Assembly: GCA_905147135.1 (NCBI GenBank)
Contig: LR990053.1
Span: forward strand, 6,584,501 to 6,648,500
Direction: 5' to 3'
Source of the DNA: Blastobasis lacticolella
Taxonomy: Eukaryota; Arthropoda; Insecta; Lepidoptera; Blastobasidae
Length of the DNA: 64,000 nt
Part shown: in pieces, positions 47,797 through 60,477 of the stretch
Numbering within the stretch: position 1 is the first letter of the stretch
How the letters are laid out: each line of letters opens with the position of its first letter
Program-made: the position numbers and the translations under genes
Notes under the pieces: generated by a model
Told to the model about the DNA's origin: nothing
The model's database searches: none
Seen by the model: only the letters and a program-made list of their open reading frames with translations

Positions 47797-50700
47797 ACCT
47801 GCGCTAACCTTGTCTTTTTCCGTAGACGGCGTTGTAGCAGCAGGTGTTTCCGATGTCTTCTCTTCAGCTTTCCGATCCTTCAAAGCCTTTAACAGCTTCC
47901 ACTTGCTTCCTACACCTCCAGCACTTGCATCTTGTTGAGCAGGTACTTCCTCCACATGAGTAGGTCTTTGTTGGTGAATTTCTGGCATATCATAATCGTC
48001 GTCAAATTCGTCTCCGCTTTGAACTGGACTGTCGGGGCCTGAAGTTTCTCCCGAACCAGAATCGGCGAAGGATTTTTCTTCTTCATATTCATCTTCGGGT
48101 ATTTGTTCCTCACTAACTTCAGCAGTTGCAGGGAAGGTTGTTATATCTTTCCACGTTTCCTTAACTGGAGTTTCATCATATTTATCTTTAACTGTAGCTG
48201 TTTTTAGCTTTAACTCCCTCAATACAAAGCCCATCTTATCTTTGAGAGTTTCATGAGGTTCTTCCAATAACTCAAACTCTGGTTCTTCTGCCAATGTCTG
48301 CTGTCTTTCAGTATCTAATTGTGTTTGATGTTCCATTTCTTCTAATTTTTTCAACTCATAGCAATACCATTCATCTTCAGAATCAATACTGTCTTCCGTA
48401 CTTTGTCGTCTAGAAGAGACTCGCGAACCACTTCTCCATGAATGAGTACTCCTACTATCGTCATCATCGTGTTTATTGGGTATTTCTAAACTTTGTTGGT
48501 GTCGTGGCTGAAATTTATGAAATCCTCTAGTACTTTGTATAGATGGACTTCGTTCAGGTAAGGTGGGGGCTTCACCAGGTACAACGCTATTTATAATTTC
48601 AGGAGTACTAGATTTACGAGAAAGTTTATTTCTTGGAGTTGGGACTGCATAATCATCATTGACTTCTGGTTGATTTGCCACTAGTGGTTTTGGTGGCGAC
48701 GTTTGTTCTATTTGTTCATCTGATATTGATGTCGACTTTCGCAATCGATATTTACCCAATGCACGAGATACTGCAAACTCTTGTGATCCTCCACTATACG
48801 ATTTCCCGTTTTCGCTAGTACATTCTTCAGGTGTCGCTGCAGCTTTCTTAGCATCTCCGATTGTAGCAAATAAGGAAGCAGGAGATTGGTTATCTTCTTT
48901 TTCTTCGTCTTCGAATAAATCGACATTTGATATATCTGTATCAATGTCTAGTTTCTCCAAATCTGAGATATTATTGTCCTTCTTCATTTGGCTAACTCGA
49001 GCAAAATGAAAATCAATATCATCGCTTTTATCGCGTGGCATAACTTGAGGCGGCTTCTCATCTTCTTCTAATATACTTTCAGGTTCCTCTTCGGGGAATT
49101 CTAAGCCATGTTGCTGTCGTTCTTGTAACATTTGCTGTTGTTCAACGATTTCTTGGTGATTCAGTTTTCTTTGTTTTGGTTTATTTGCTACTTTAGCAAA
49201 CATATTACCTTCGTGTGTAGAGTCGGAAAAAACACTATCACTGTCTTCAGATTGGGCACTAGAACGTCCACCTGACCATTCAGTTTCTGATGTTTCGGGA
49301 TCTGATAATGATTGGTGGCTAGCTTGATGCTTTCGTCTTGCCTTTTGTAGTAATCCAGACATAGATGCTACTAAGTGGTATTTCTTTTTCCTTCGTTGAG
49401 CCGACAGTATTCTTTCTTTTAATGTTTTCTCTTGTTGTGGTTGTTCTACATTATCTACGCCAGAAGGTAAAGAATGTGAACGATGTTTCTTAGGTAAATG
49501 AATTTCAGGTAACCAATGACTCATGGAAGACATCGCTGATTTCAGTGAGGATGTTCGTTTTGGTTTCTTTTGCTGCTTATCTATTTGTGTTTTACCTTTA
49601 AAGTTACTTGAAATGGATAAATATCCCGATTCTGAGACAAGTATACCGCTTGAATCCACATATTGTTCTTGTCTAAGTTTTGAATGGTCCTGGGGAATTT
49701 GTTTATCGTATGCTTGATTCTCATACATAATATTACCATTTCGTTGATCGTATTGCTGTTGTTTAAAATATTCTTGTTGAAGTTGATTTTGAAATTGCTT
49801 TCTCTCTGTTATAGTTAAAGAATGTGATTTTAGACTTGATGTTTCCATGGAGCTAGAAGGAGATCTGCTACCACCTTGCCACGAAAGTTGATCTTCTAAT
49901 GCAGCTCCTTTTGGTGAATCGTATCGAGTCGATGTAGGGTAGTACGATAAAGCATCGGTAAGATTACCAGGAGGGTATCCGGCTCGGTGACCTTTATATC
50001 CATTTTGTTGATAAAAATGGGGATCAGTCATAGTGTTTGCCCTAGTAAGTGGTCTCTGTTTTACATTTGCGGCTGACATAACCACCGTTTCTGCATGATA
50101 ACTAGGCTCTGGTGGATAAGGATCCACGGTAGGCCGGGTCACTGTTTCGGTAATTTCATTCCTATCTAATAATTCGGAAAAATTTCTATCTTCAGACAAC
50201 ATTCCCCTCGGAGTACTATAGACGGTAGTAAATATCGGTTGTCGATTTCCTGCAACTGAATAAATTGAAGGTGCCTCATTTCCATAGTAGTAGTCGCCCA
50301 TATTACTTATTTGTGACATTTGGAGAGCGATTGAAAAAGGTATGTCACTTTTTAGATATGAACTATCAAGCTTTCCTTGCAGTTTACTTAAATCTCTAGA
50401 ACTTAATGCTTCTTTTGGTAAGTTATCGGTTTTTCTCAGATTGTAATCGCTTTTGACACTTTTACCCTCATAGTTGCAAGAATCCACAAGCGTTTCTATA
50501 TACGGTTTAGGTTCTGTATCATAGGATAGTCGTTGTATAGCTTGCTGCGTTGATTTATGCGAATCGTGGCCAGTATGTACGACTCTTCCTGTTTTAGGTG
50601 ATCCCGGACTTTTCTCTAAACTAGACCATCCGCTCATTGACGAAAGACCTGAGTCAGACTTGGCAGCAACTATATTTGTAGCGTCTCTTTTTACATGTTT

Positions 50701-52326
50701 AGGTGAGGTTTTTGGAGACTTTGGAGATCTTGGACTTAATCTCATACTGTCAGCGGGCAGAGCGCCAGTTGATAACATAGAATGATGAGCAGATAAAGAT
50801 TCGTTGTTATTTTCAATACCTGCAAAAATGTCAGCTCCATTAGGCGGAGCCGGCGGAGGCGGGCTAGGAGATTTAGTTAATCTGTTCTCTTCAAAATTCA
50901 AATCAAGCCTGTTATCAGGTGGTCCATTGTATATATCATGGACAGACAATGGAGAAAGTTGTTCTGCGTTTGTCTTATACATATCACTCAACTGTTGAGA
51001 ACTACTTCTATTTGAGTAATAACCTTGCCTAGAAGAATCTTGTAGTTGATAAGTCGAACTGTACTCAAATCTGTCCCTAGAGAGAGCACTAGGAGATTTG
51101 TTTGCTTTTGCAGCGTTTATTTCTGCGTTAGCCACCGCAGAACTGTATGCAAGTCTACCTGTCACAGTTGTGTAAGGTTCTGTCGTTGTTCTTTCAGGTA
51201 CAAATTTTCTGCGAGGCGATATAGTAGCTGGTAAATAATCGATAGCTCTTTCTGATGCTGTATTTTCAGTCAAAGACAATCGCGATGGAGATTTTTCCCT
51301 TCCAATGTTTTCTTTGGGCATCGTCAACATAAAGTCATCGAAGCTTTTGATCATATCGTTTACACCCCAATTTTCATCTCCGGAGTATACCGTTTTTAAT
51401 TGCTCATTTATGATATTACCGTCTTCCATTAAAGCTCTAGCTTCTATGTCTCTTTCATGTTTGGATGCATGTTTTGGGTCTGGACTAAGAAGTCTGGTCT
51501 TCAAGTCTTTTAACTCTCTTGAATCTTTATGTAATTGTGTTGTCAGCCTATCTAATTCATGTAATTTATCTACTGTAATTTGATCTATTGTACTTAAGGT
51601 AGATAAATGCACCAAGTCTCTTTCGCTTATTCCAGGTCCGCCCTGAATTCCACAGTAATCTTTATAGTCGGTTGCGCTATAATTTTGTCTAGAGCTTGAG
51701 GGAATTATATCTACTTCAGTTTCTTCAGGTGCTTCCCATATCATGTCTAACTGCGATTGTGGTCTAGATGTTTCTTCGCAAACTAGGTCATCTCGGTATG
51801 CTTGATTTAGACTCTTATAAAAAGCTTCATTCGATTCCATGGTTTCTTCTTGAGGATCTAATAGAATCGAACTTCGCCCAATATCCAGCCCTTCTTCAAT
51901 TCCATCTTCAACAGTACCATTTCCTAATATTTCTCTAATGACCTCTAACCGACTCAGAGGATCCCTAGAATTGCCTGTACGACATGTGTAAAAATCGAGC
52001 AATGTTGATATGACACCTTGTTGATCGCTAAGCAATGTCTCCAGTCGTTCGAGACGCTCCCACATTTTGACGTATTCTTGGCTGAGAAGGTCAAGCGCGC
52101 GCCATGCATACTTTAGCTCTGTTTCGAGGATGTTTAGGCGTGTTCCTAGGCGTTCCATGTAGTCGCTGATGATGTAGTCTCCGGAGTAAGGGGGCAGGTC
52201 TGGAGGCAGAGCGAGGGAGCCGCAGTCGTCCATATCGACCTCTGCAGCCCCACTCCCTCCGCCCTCGTTTTCCTCCATCCCGCCGCATGCGCCTGCCCCA
52301 GCATTGTCGTGGATATCGCGCATCAT
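47797..52326 (-). CDS. unc-13: unc-13 large N-terminal exon (1510 codons)
   Basis: One uninterrupted exon holds the long N-terminal region of an insect Unc-13, the active-zone protein that primes synaptic vesicles. I start it at the ATG at 52326-52324; in-frame TGA at 52372-52374 and no earlier ATG support this. Residues about 56-113 form a coiled coil (YMERLGTRLNILETELKYAW then repeated Leu/Glu); 245-280 is a second helical region. The middle is Ser/Pro/Gln-rich and likely disordered, with SP phosphorylation-like sites and a basic SLKSAMSSMSHWLPEIHLPK segment. Acidic runs follow. Near the end, SKWKLLKALKDRK (Trp about 1476) looks like the amphipathic calmodulin-binding helix known upstream of C1 in Munc13. 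The exon ends at donor GTAAGT (47796), phase 0. The link to the C1 exons rests on position and matching phases. Confidence 0.88.
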
Positions 52327-53126
52327 CTTCGGATCGGATAAAAAGTTGCACGTAACATTTTTCACTGTGAGTCATCCCATATCGTTTTGTTTCTCACTAT
52401 TTCCATATAAAACAGTTCCGTGTACTTTTGCGATCTTTTCATTTTAGCACTCGCGAACTTTAGCTTTCATCGTTCATTGTTCACTATAACACTATTTACA
52501 CACTTTTTATTATATTTTGTACTTCGACGGATTGATATTGTTAATTTTACATCAAAAATAAACTTTTATTTTTATACACTTATCACTTTTCTGTAAGGAA
52601 AGAACTGTTAAGACGTTGCCGAAAACCACTAGATTGTACATAATACTCGTTATGCGCACTCCAGTGGGGATGGTGGAAAGGGAAGTAATACCTCAATAGC
52701 ACGTGTAAACTTTGTCAAATATTCTCTATTTTCTTATGACTGTAAATGTCTGGATCAAATTTATTGACATGGAAGTTGACACGTCCAATCATAGGCAGCT
52801 AGGCGGTTCGATATCGATTCCACATGAGTAAGTGTAACTCAGAGGTGGAAGGCGTCGCCGGCGGGGAAGGGAAATGGGATGAAATGAAAGGAAATTAACG
52901 CCGGGTCCGACCACCGCTTCACTTAGATTAACCTCAGGATTAATATGGGATCATAAAACCACGCTGAATGGATCTTAACGAGTGCTGGCTGAGAAATATA
53001 TTCCAGTGAGTTTATTTCGAAACACGATTAAACTATCGATATATCCGAATTGAGAGTGCCAATGTAGACTTTATTTTTAGGGCTGCTTATATTTTGAAGG
53101 TCGTTTTACAGAAACGTGTAGGTAAT

Positions 53127-53149
53127 TAATAATAATAATAATAATAATG
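53127..53149. repeat. AAT microsatellite
   Basis: Seven AAT units in a row. Confidence 0.9.
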
Positions 53150-53421
53150 AAATGCTGAAATAACCGCAGCATACACCTGGGGAATTCATAAAGGCAGCCA
53201 AGCGTGCCAAGTGTGTACTTGGCACTATTACGGTAACTAAATGAAGAACGTCTAAAGAGAAATACGTGACTTGTTTCCAAGAGAGGTATGCCTTTGGTGA
53301 ATTTTCCGTATAACTTGCGTATTTGTGCCAGGGGAAGTATGCGGGAAGGAGTACTAAGCGCGTCAAGGTAAATATTTCCTTAACCACACGCAGAATTTTA
53401 AGTTTAATCTCGTAAAATATT

Positions 53422-53548
53422 AAAAGCAACTTTAAGGAAAATAATTATAATGTATTTAATATAATCATCATTACTTTAGCCGTTAAAAAGCAACCTTAAG
53501 GAAAATAATTATAATTGATTTAATAAAATCATAATTATTTTAGCCGTT
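53422..53548. repeat. Tandem duplication, 63-bp unit
   Basis: Two head-to-tail units share AAGGAAAATAATTATAAT and end TTTAGCCGTT; a few substitutions separate them. Confidence 0.88.
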
Positions 53549-54283
53549 GAACGTCCACTGCTGAACATAAAAGTGAAAAATAAATTACAGAGTATTACTT
53601 TCAGAGCGAAAGATCAGACCAATTTACTGATACGAGTCCGAAACCTTTATAGATACCATCAACTAATCTTCAAGGACCTTGAGAGGAGCTCCATCACATC
53701 AAAAACAATGCCTCTCCTTTAAAAGAGCCATTATTCTCCCCGACATGGTCATGGTTTACCAGTTTTTAATTTCGACAAGTCCTTTTTTATTTATTACGAC
53801 GACGATCCGCCGGTCCGTTGAAACGATTTAATATCTGTGTTCGCGCTTTTTTGACCTCGAAAGACAATTACGTTGTGAATGCCAGAGGCCTTGCCTTTAT
53901 ATTATACGGAGCGGTGGCTTTTGTACCAGTAATTAAAGGAAAACATGGAAATACTTCCATAAAATCGGAACGTTAATTTGGCTTTGCTTCCGAATTTGCT
54001 ATTTCAGCTCGAACGGAGGCTACGCCGCTAGTTATATTTGGCGACCATTTAGGCGAACCCGATTTTCGATACAACAGCGATGAACAATAATGCCTTATCT
54101 CAAACTCCGAATGTTTTGGCTGCTAAATACGGGATGTCCTAAATGTTTTATCTGGAAATAAAAATGTTATGCGTACCTATAAAGAAGGACCATCTTAAAA
54201 TTGTGTAAGTGCCTATTAAATGTGAGAAATTAGAGTGTATATAAAGAGGACACCATTTACAATCCGTATTTACCTTACTTGTG

Positions 54284-54450
54284 GACCCGGTGCGACTTCG
54301 TTCGCGTACACCTACCATTACTAACCCTTTTTTTCTTGCTTATAAACGTTTCTCTCGAGTCACTCTATCTATTTTGAAGACCGTATTAAAATCCGTTGCG
54401 TTCTTTAAAATATCTAAGGGACAGACGGTGGGAAGCGACTTTGTAATAAA
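54284..54450 (+). repeat. Dispersed repeat family A
   Basis: GACCCGGTGCGACTTCGTTC, TTATAAACGTTTCTC, AAAATCCGTTGCG and ACAGACGGTGGGAAGCGACT match the copy at 14584. Confidence 0.75.
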
Positions 54451-55792
54451 GAAGATTATAAATAACTTGCTTAGAGACCAAACAGACGTACACGTTTTCT
54501 GCGCGCACGGAAGAGGCGCGGTATTCGCCTTCGTCACATAGCGTACGAACGGTAGAAAGCTCATTTTAAAATCTTTCCAAAAACACGGACTCGCTTACTG
54601 TACGTTCGTGGCGTTTAAAATTAAATAAAGCAAAATTTACGGAGACAAAATCCGTGAGCAAAGAGCCATCCTGTATCCAAATATCCTTAATACTCCTAGT
54701 ATCGGCTTTCGATAAACTGTTCTGCGACGAAGCGGCCGCCAACGTTACGGAATCAGAATAATCCTAGACTTGTTTTTTTAATGTGGATGTTGTTTTGTCG
54801 TTATATCCTTTGATTTTAGTATAGGTATATGGTGAAGTATATTTCAAAACGAAGTATAGCTCTAACCGGAATTTCTGGGCGGTGACTGATAAATTATGAA
54901 AATGGTTTGGTGTTTTTATCGGTAAAGCAAAATAGCAATTTAGTTTTAAGCGTAGTCTGGCTGTTGCCCGAAAGAATAATTTCTCTTACGGGTACTTATA
55001 AGGCCACTAATGCGAGATAGACCAGCTAGGTCCTACAGATTGGAAGTTCTAAGCGTTTTCTATCACTAATTGTATTTTCCACTATGGTCTACAACTCTGC
55101 TTAGCGCGGAGATCATATAAAATTCTCCAACAACAAACAAGTCCCTAAATCCAAGTTCCAAATACGAATCATACTCTGGATATCCATTCCTCGCCAGTTC
55201 CAATAATTCAAAATCTGTAATAAATTCCAGAGATTCGTTGCGAGATGAAAAGTGAATAAAATGAAGTTCTCCGCCCATATTGCAAGTTCAAAACTTGGAG
55301 TTATCTAGTATAACAGTTACGGAGCCATTCGTCTTTTAGTTCACGAGATCAAATTGGATTCAACTTAACTGAGATAGTAGGTCACATTCGGATTTGTTAA
55401 GGGCTTATAGTGGCTTCAGTAACCGCATGTTAAGATTTTCAGGAGAATTTATTGTGGGAAATTTTTATCAAGTTTAGTCTGCTTGTAACTCAAGTAAATA
55501 TTTAATAATGCTACATTATGTAGTTATACGTTGTTATTGTCATTTGAACCATGTTATTAGTGTTAATAATATGTTAAAGGTATCGAAAAGAGATAAATAA
55601 TGTGAGATATTTTATGAAAACACATAGAGCCAGTTAACAGAGTAGATTAACTTCTTCCAATCATGGTTTGAGTAGCCAAATCGGCGATAGTAAATATAAA
55701 TAAAACAACTAACATGTTGGTTTAGCCATGAAAAGTTTAAATAACCGAAATGATCCCAAATCGATACGAGATGGAAACAATATATCAAAGTT

Positions 55793-55836
55793 TTATGTGT
55801 ACAATAAACTGGAAAATAAATAAATAAATACCTCTA
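55793..55836 (+). repeat. Retrotransposon 3' tail fragment
   Basis: ATGTGTACAATAAACTGGAA followed by (TAAA)n, as at 27895. Confidence 0.5.
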
Positions 55837-58495
55837 TAGAAACATCTATATAGATATTTTCCCAAAGATCTCCGTAAGACAAAGGTCAGATAAGCAGCGC
55901 CACTCAAGCTAGCTCAAAGAGCTAAAGAAAAGACCATAGAACTTCAATAGCGGCAAAGCAACAGTCAATCGTTGGAATCACTGGTCACACCAAATCGAAT
56001 TAGTCACGATGGGCCGACCCGCGAGCGCAAACTTTGCCAGCCATAGATTGAAACTGTTGGAGGCATTCCAAAACCTACTCTCGAAACTTTCCCTCCATAC
56101 TAATTGGATCTGTAGCTTGGTGAGAGTTTAAAAGAATGCATTCTCTATTGGATAAACGGTGGTGCTAATTCTATTGGGAAGCTGTAGTTGTATACATAAT
56201 AAATTTTTGTATATCTTCCCTATGAGGCCCTTCAAAGTAAATGTCTCTCAAGAGAATGCATTCGATGCTACGCCTTCGGTTAAACGTACTTACGAGTATA
56301 AAATTATTGCTATACCTTACCAGGATTCCATGTCTTTACTAACATAATATATTGAAGGACTTGTATTTACTAACACATGGAAACGCAATAAACGAATTGA
56401 ATTGAATGTGCTGTTTACTAGAGTCATAATGAACACAATTAATAATAAAGTTCTAAAACGAAGGACGTACTCGTCAAACATCATTTAATAGAAAGTGAAA
56501 CGCAAAACGCGGTTGCGGTGTACAAAAAGTACGTCCGGAAAGAGAGGAATTCTGCAAATTAAATATCTGTTTTGAACGTTTTCCGAGCAAATAAGGGCTG
56601 TAAATAAACAATTTCCACCCAGTATGTTGTCCTCATTTTCCATCCCTGGGGTGAAAGTGGTCAACATAAATTCTTCCACGTAAGTAATACCTTCAAGGGT
56701 TGCTTCAAATTTATGGGGATTTAGGTCTACGGAGGGGTAATTTGTATCCCCATTTTCTTATAGTGCGTTTATTGTAAAAATTTATTGGTACGATAATTTT
56801 TGTACAGCCATGCATAAAGATTAATGTAGCCATAATAAATTTATATATAAGTAGTTATGTATAAAGATAACTTAGCCGATTCTTACTTCTGTCCCTGTAT
56901 AATCTATCACGATCCCGGTAAATTGTCTGTGGAACCTTTTACTGATGTTTTTCGTAGAGCGAAATCCCCACTTAGTTTTATGGAACGGCTTTTTATACTG
57001 AAGTATTTGTTCAGTAACTATCCTAGCCTTCTTTCGAGGAAGGAAATGTGGTTACGACATGTGTTACTATTTTCGTCATAGGTAAAAAAGGTACATGTGT
57101 AATTCCAATAAAATAAGTATTGCAAAAAATGGCAATCGTTTCCTAGAAGGAAAACTATAGGTACAATGGACAATAGCAAATTTCACATGAACGTAACACT
57201 TTAGAATTACGTAACAGGCTTCTTTGCTGTAACCAAACAGTCGTTAGAATTCTCGGAAAATGAAGGTGTTATAGACATGAAAGAAGCCTTATTAATGACT
57301 GCTAGACTATTGATTTCCAGGAACTAATTTTGTGTTTTACTTCACATGTTTTGTTACCAGCGTTTTCAATCTTAGTTACTATCCAACCATTATTTTGGTA
57401 CAAGTCATTATTAACGTTTCATACATTTTTGGAGCAAAATTGTAAAAGAGGCCAAACCGTAAAATTGTTATTTTCCGATAGAGTAAAAAATCCTTAACAT
57501 TTTCGGGTGTTGCGTTCCACTTGCTACGGTCCTGACACAACAAGAGAGTTGCTTCTTCCACTTTATATCATTGTGCTTTAAATTTTTAAATACCACAAAT
57601 TGTTTATATGACTGCATTGAATCATAAATTTAATATCATTAACATCTATCTATCGAGCATTTAATAATCAAAATCAACATCAATCTACGCAACAGATGCA
57701 CTCTGCACCGCCAAAGCGCAGATGGAATTGAAAATCCGGCTGAAAGCCTCCGTTCATTAAACATCCGGTTTGAGAGCATAACATCTGCTTCGTATTTGAA
57801 CCGATGCCAGCATCTGTCTGCCTTTTTGCTACCCTGGTAATCTGTCACTGGGATTAACGTGAGAAACGTGGTAGTTTCATACATGGATACACACAAATTA
57901 CACATACATTCACACCTACGTACCACGTACCTATCAGTGATAACAAATAAATATATCCATATATTTAGGATATGAAAAAAGTTTTAGGTACACAAATAGC
58001 ACTTAGCTTCACATAGTTAGAATTATATACCAACATTTCGATTATTTTTAAATGGATACAAAAATAATATAGAACCAAACCTTCCATTTCACTGATACGA
58101 AAGTTGTGTAACAAGTTTCCGAATCTTACCTATTCCTAAAGGATAGATTATCCACTCCTATCTCACCTACCATTCATAAGAATATAATAAATCATTCCGC
58201 AAGAAAGACTGTATTCGACTGCTTTACCATGGAAACTAACACCTGTGCGATATTTGAACAGCTGCCAGCACAAGCCGCAGCCTTTCATGCTTACAGGGTA
58301 CATTTTCCTGAACTTAGACATACTTTCGTGATGAACTATACTTTCTTTGTATTTGTATAAGCTTCAACGTTCATTCACTGTACCTTGTAGGGAGAGATAA
58401 TTTCTATGCGTATGTGTGTGGGTGGGTGGGTGTATGTGTATGTGGGTTAGGTAGAGGGGGTTGCTATTTGCTTCCACATCAACTTGTCCCTAGAT

Positions 58496-58580
58496 TTTAG
58501 AGGTGGGAATCGCATTGGCGATACCCCTGTTATTGTAGGCAGCGGTGACCATTTTGCCCGCTTGGCTGTTCATTTACCGT
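58496..58580 (-). repeat. Dispersed repeat family B fragment
   Basis: Reversed it reads GCCAAGCGGGCAAAATGGTC, ACCGCTGCC and GGGGTATCGCCAATGCG, matching the head of the 18640 copy. Confidence 0.65.
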
Positions 58581-59325
58581 TTGACAATAAACAAATTTAA
58601 GAAAAGTCATGTCAATTACGTTACGTAGAAACTTGAAAGCAGATAGCTCTGAAGCTTTTACGTCTTATGAAACTGTTTTCGTTTATGAATCCCAAAAAAA
58701 CACGTTCATCTAAATAGCGCAAAAACATTATTAATAATAATAAAATATAGAAACAGTTAATTACAGTATAGTATCCTTTTACGATTATTATTAACTAATC
58801 TTCAAGACCAGACGGTAGACTCACTGTATTTCGCAACGTTCGTTCAAAGACTACTTACTAATTCCTACAACCTTCGTGCAAAATTTGGACCCGGCACAAC
58901 TGTGTTAGCTTATCCGGAATTTCATTCCTTAATCAAGTGATTTAATTACAAAGAGACGTCGCCAAATTCTATGTTCTAGCTCAATTCTGAGACCCGTAAT
59001 GAACTATACAATCAGAAACTTTCACGGAAGAACTTGGTTGGGAAAGGGTTGAAATAGATATTCTGATGTCATAGTTGCTTATCGTATTATTACTTTCTAC
59101 CTACTACATTATTAGTATTGTGAATTTGAGTAAAATGTAGTGTTACAGAAATAAAAATAATAAATTATTAGTGTATTTATATGCCCGACGCAAGCAGCTA
59201 AAAATATTTCTTTACCTACACGAGACTTAAAATAAACATACTTGAAATAATATAGCCGAACTGACTTTACTTTGAGTGCGCTCTATATGAGAATTCTAAC
59301 TGACCATCCGGATTTCCCCAGATTA

Positions 59326-59350
59326 AAGCCGCCCCAGATTAAGGCGGCTT
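59326..59350. repeat. Short GC hairpin, same motif as at 34711
   Basis: AAGCCGCC (59326-59333) pairs with GGCGGCTT (59343-59350). Confidence 0.7.
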
Positions 59351-60445
59351 CATATATTATATCTCTGTGTGGATCCACTCGGCTCTATTTACGTTTATTT
59401 TAGCTGTTAGCCGATAATGAGCAAAAATGTTATGAGACCTAAGGTTCAGTTTCGCTTTACCATGTAACCTGAACCAGGTAGACTATAAAGCCCAAAGTCA
59501 ATCAATTCATCAATTTCCTGGCTATTTGCACAAAAAATACACCATTTTTATAAGTCATTTTCGTACAACTTATCTCAAGAGTCGGGATACTAAAGTAAGC
59601 GATATAAAAACTGAAAAATATTTATTAAAAAAATTGAATGTAGTATACTAAAATGAAATAAATAAAAATAGTCTATAACTTCAGATCACGGATTCCAGTT
59701 GAATTTCAATCTTCGCCTAGTTATAGAGTATCTCACGGATAATATTGACCTACATCTATCTATCTGAATCTAAAAACGATTTATAGCCGACAGAAAGAAG
59801 ATTGCACCGGGATCGAGTCTGATTTGTTTGGACAGGCCCCAGGTCTGGGCGTTTATTATATTTCTCTTGTCATGTATAGGATGCTTATTTGGTTGTTTTT
59901 GTCGTGCGTTTCTGCAGATATTTCGAATATATATACGTGTAAGTTAAAGTCTTCAACGGCATAGGAAGGCGATTCACGATACACGAATTCACGGGCTCTA
60001 GAGCCCTCCGTAGCATCTGAACAGATTCGCAAGTGGACCGCTAGGACGGTGATTATTATATTTAAGATCTTTATATGAGTTGAGAAATCTATCGGTAGAA
60101 TTAAAATTCGAGTGGCAAGCGCGGGAACACTTAAATAGCAACGCCAAACTGTCAAAAATACTACTAAGATTAAACACTGACATTCCGTAACACATTACAT
60201 TAAGTGCGGTCCATTAACGGCTTTTCATTTAATACCGATTCACAACATTTCTACATGAAATGAACACATTTATTTCACTCTAACGGCAACCCCGTTTTCG
60301 AAGGGTTCAAAAATACATAAATATGTAACCATTCGAAATTAAATTCACGTGTGAAAATGTTTCGCGAATGAATTACAAAATCATCTGTTCAATTCAAAAA
60401 TCGACTCCCTGTATCTCATCACGTAATGTATAAACGTATAAACGA

Positions 60446-60477
60446 GGGGTTGAAGCGGGGAAGGGGGGTGGGGGGGG
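60446..60477 (+). other. G-quadruplex-type G-run cluster
   Basis: Four runs of 4, 4, 6 and 8 G are spaced by 7, 2 and 1 bases, fitting the G4 consensus, on the strand opposite to unc-13. Confidence 0.7.

Noticed and set aside
52327..52365. N-terminal extension of unc-13 from a GTG at 52363-52365
   Set aside because: It lacks ATG, and a TGA lies three codons upstream; the first in-frame ATG is at 52326.
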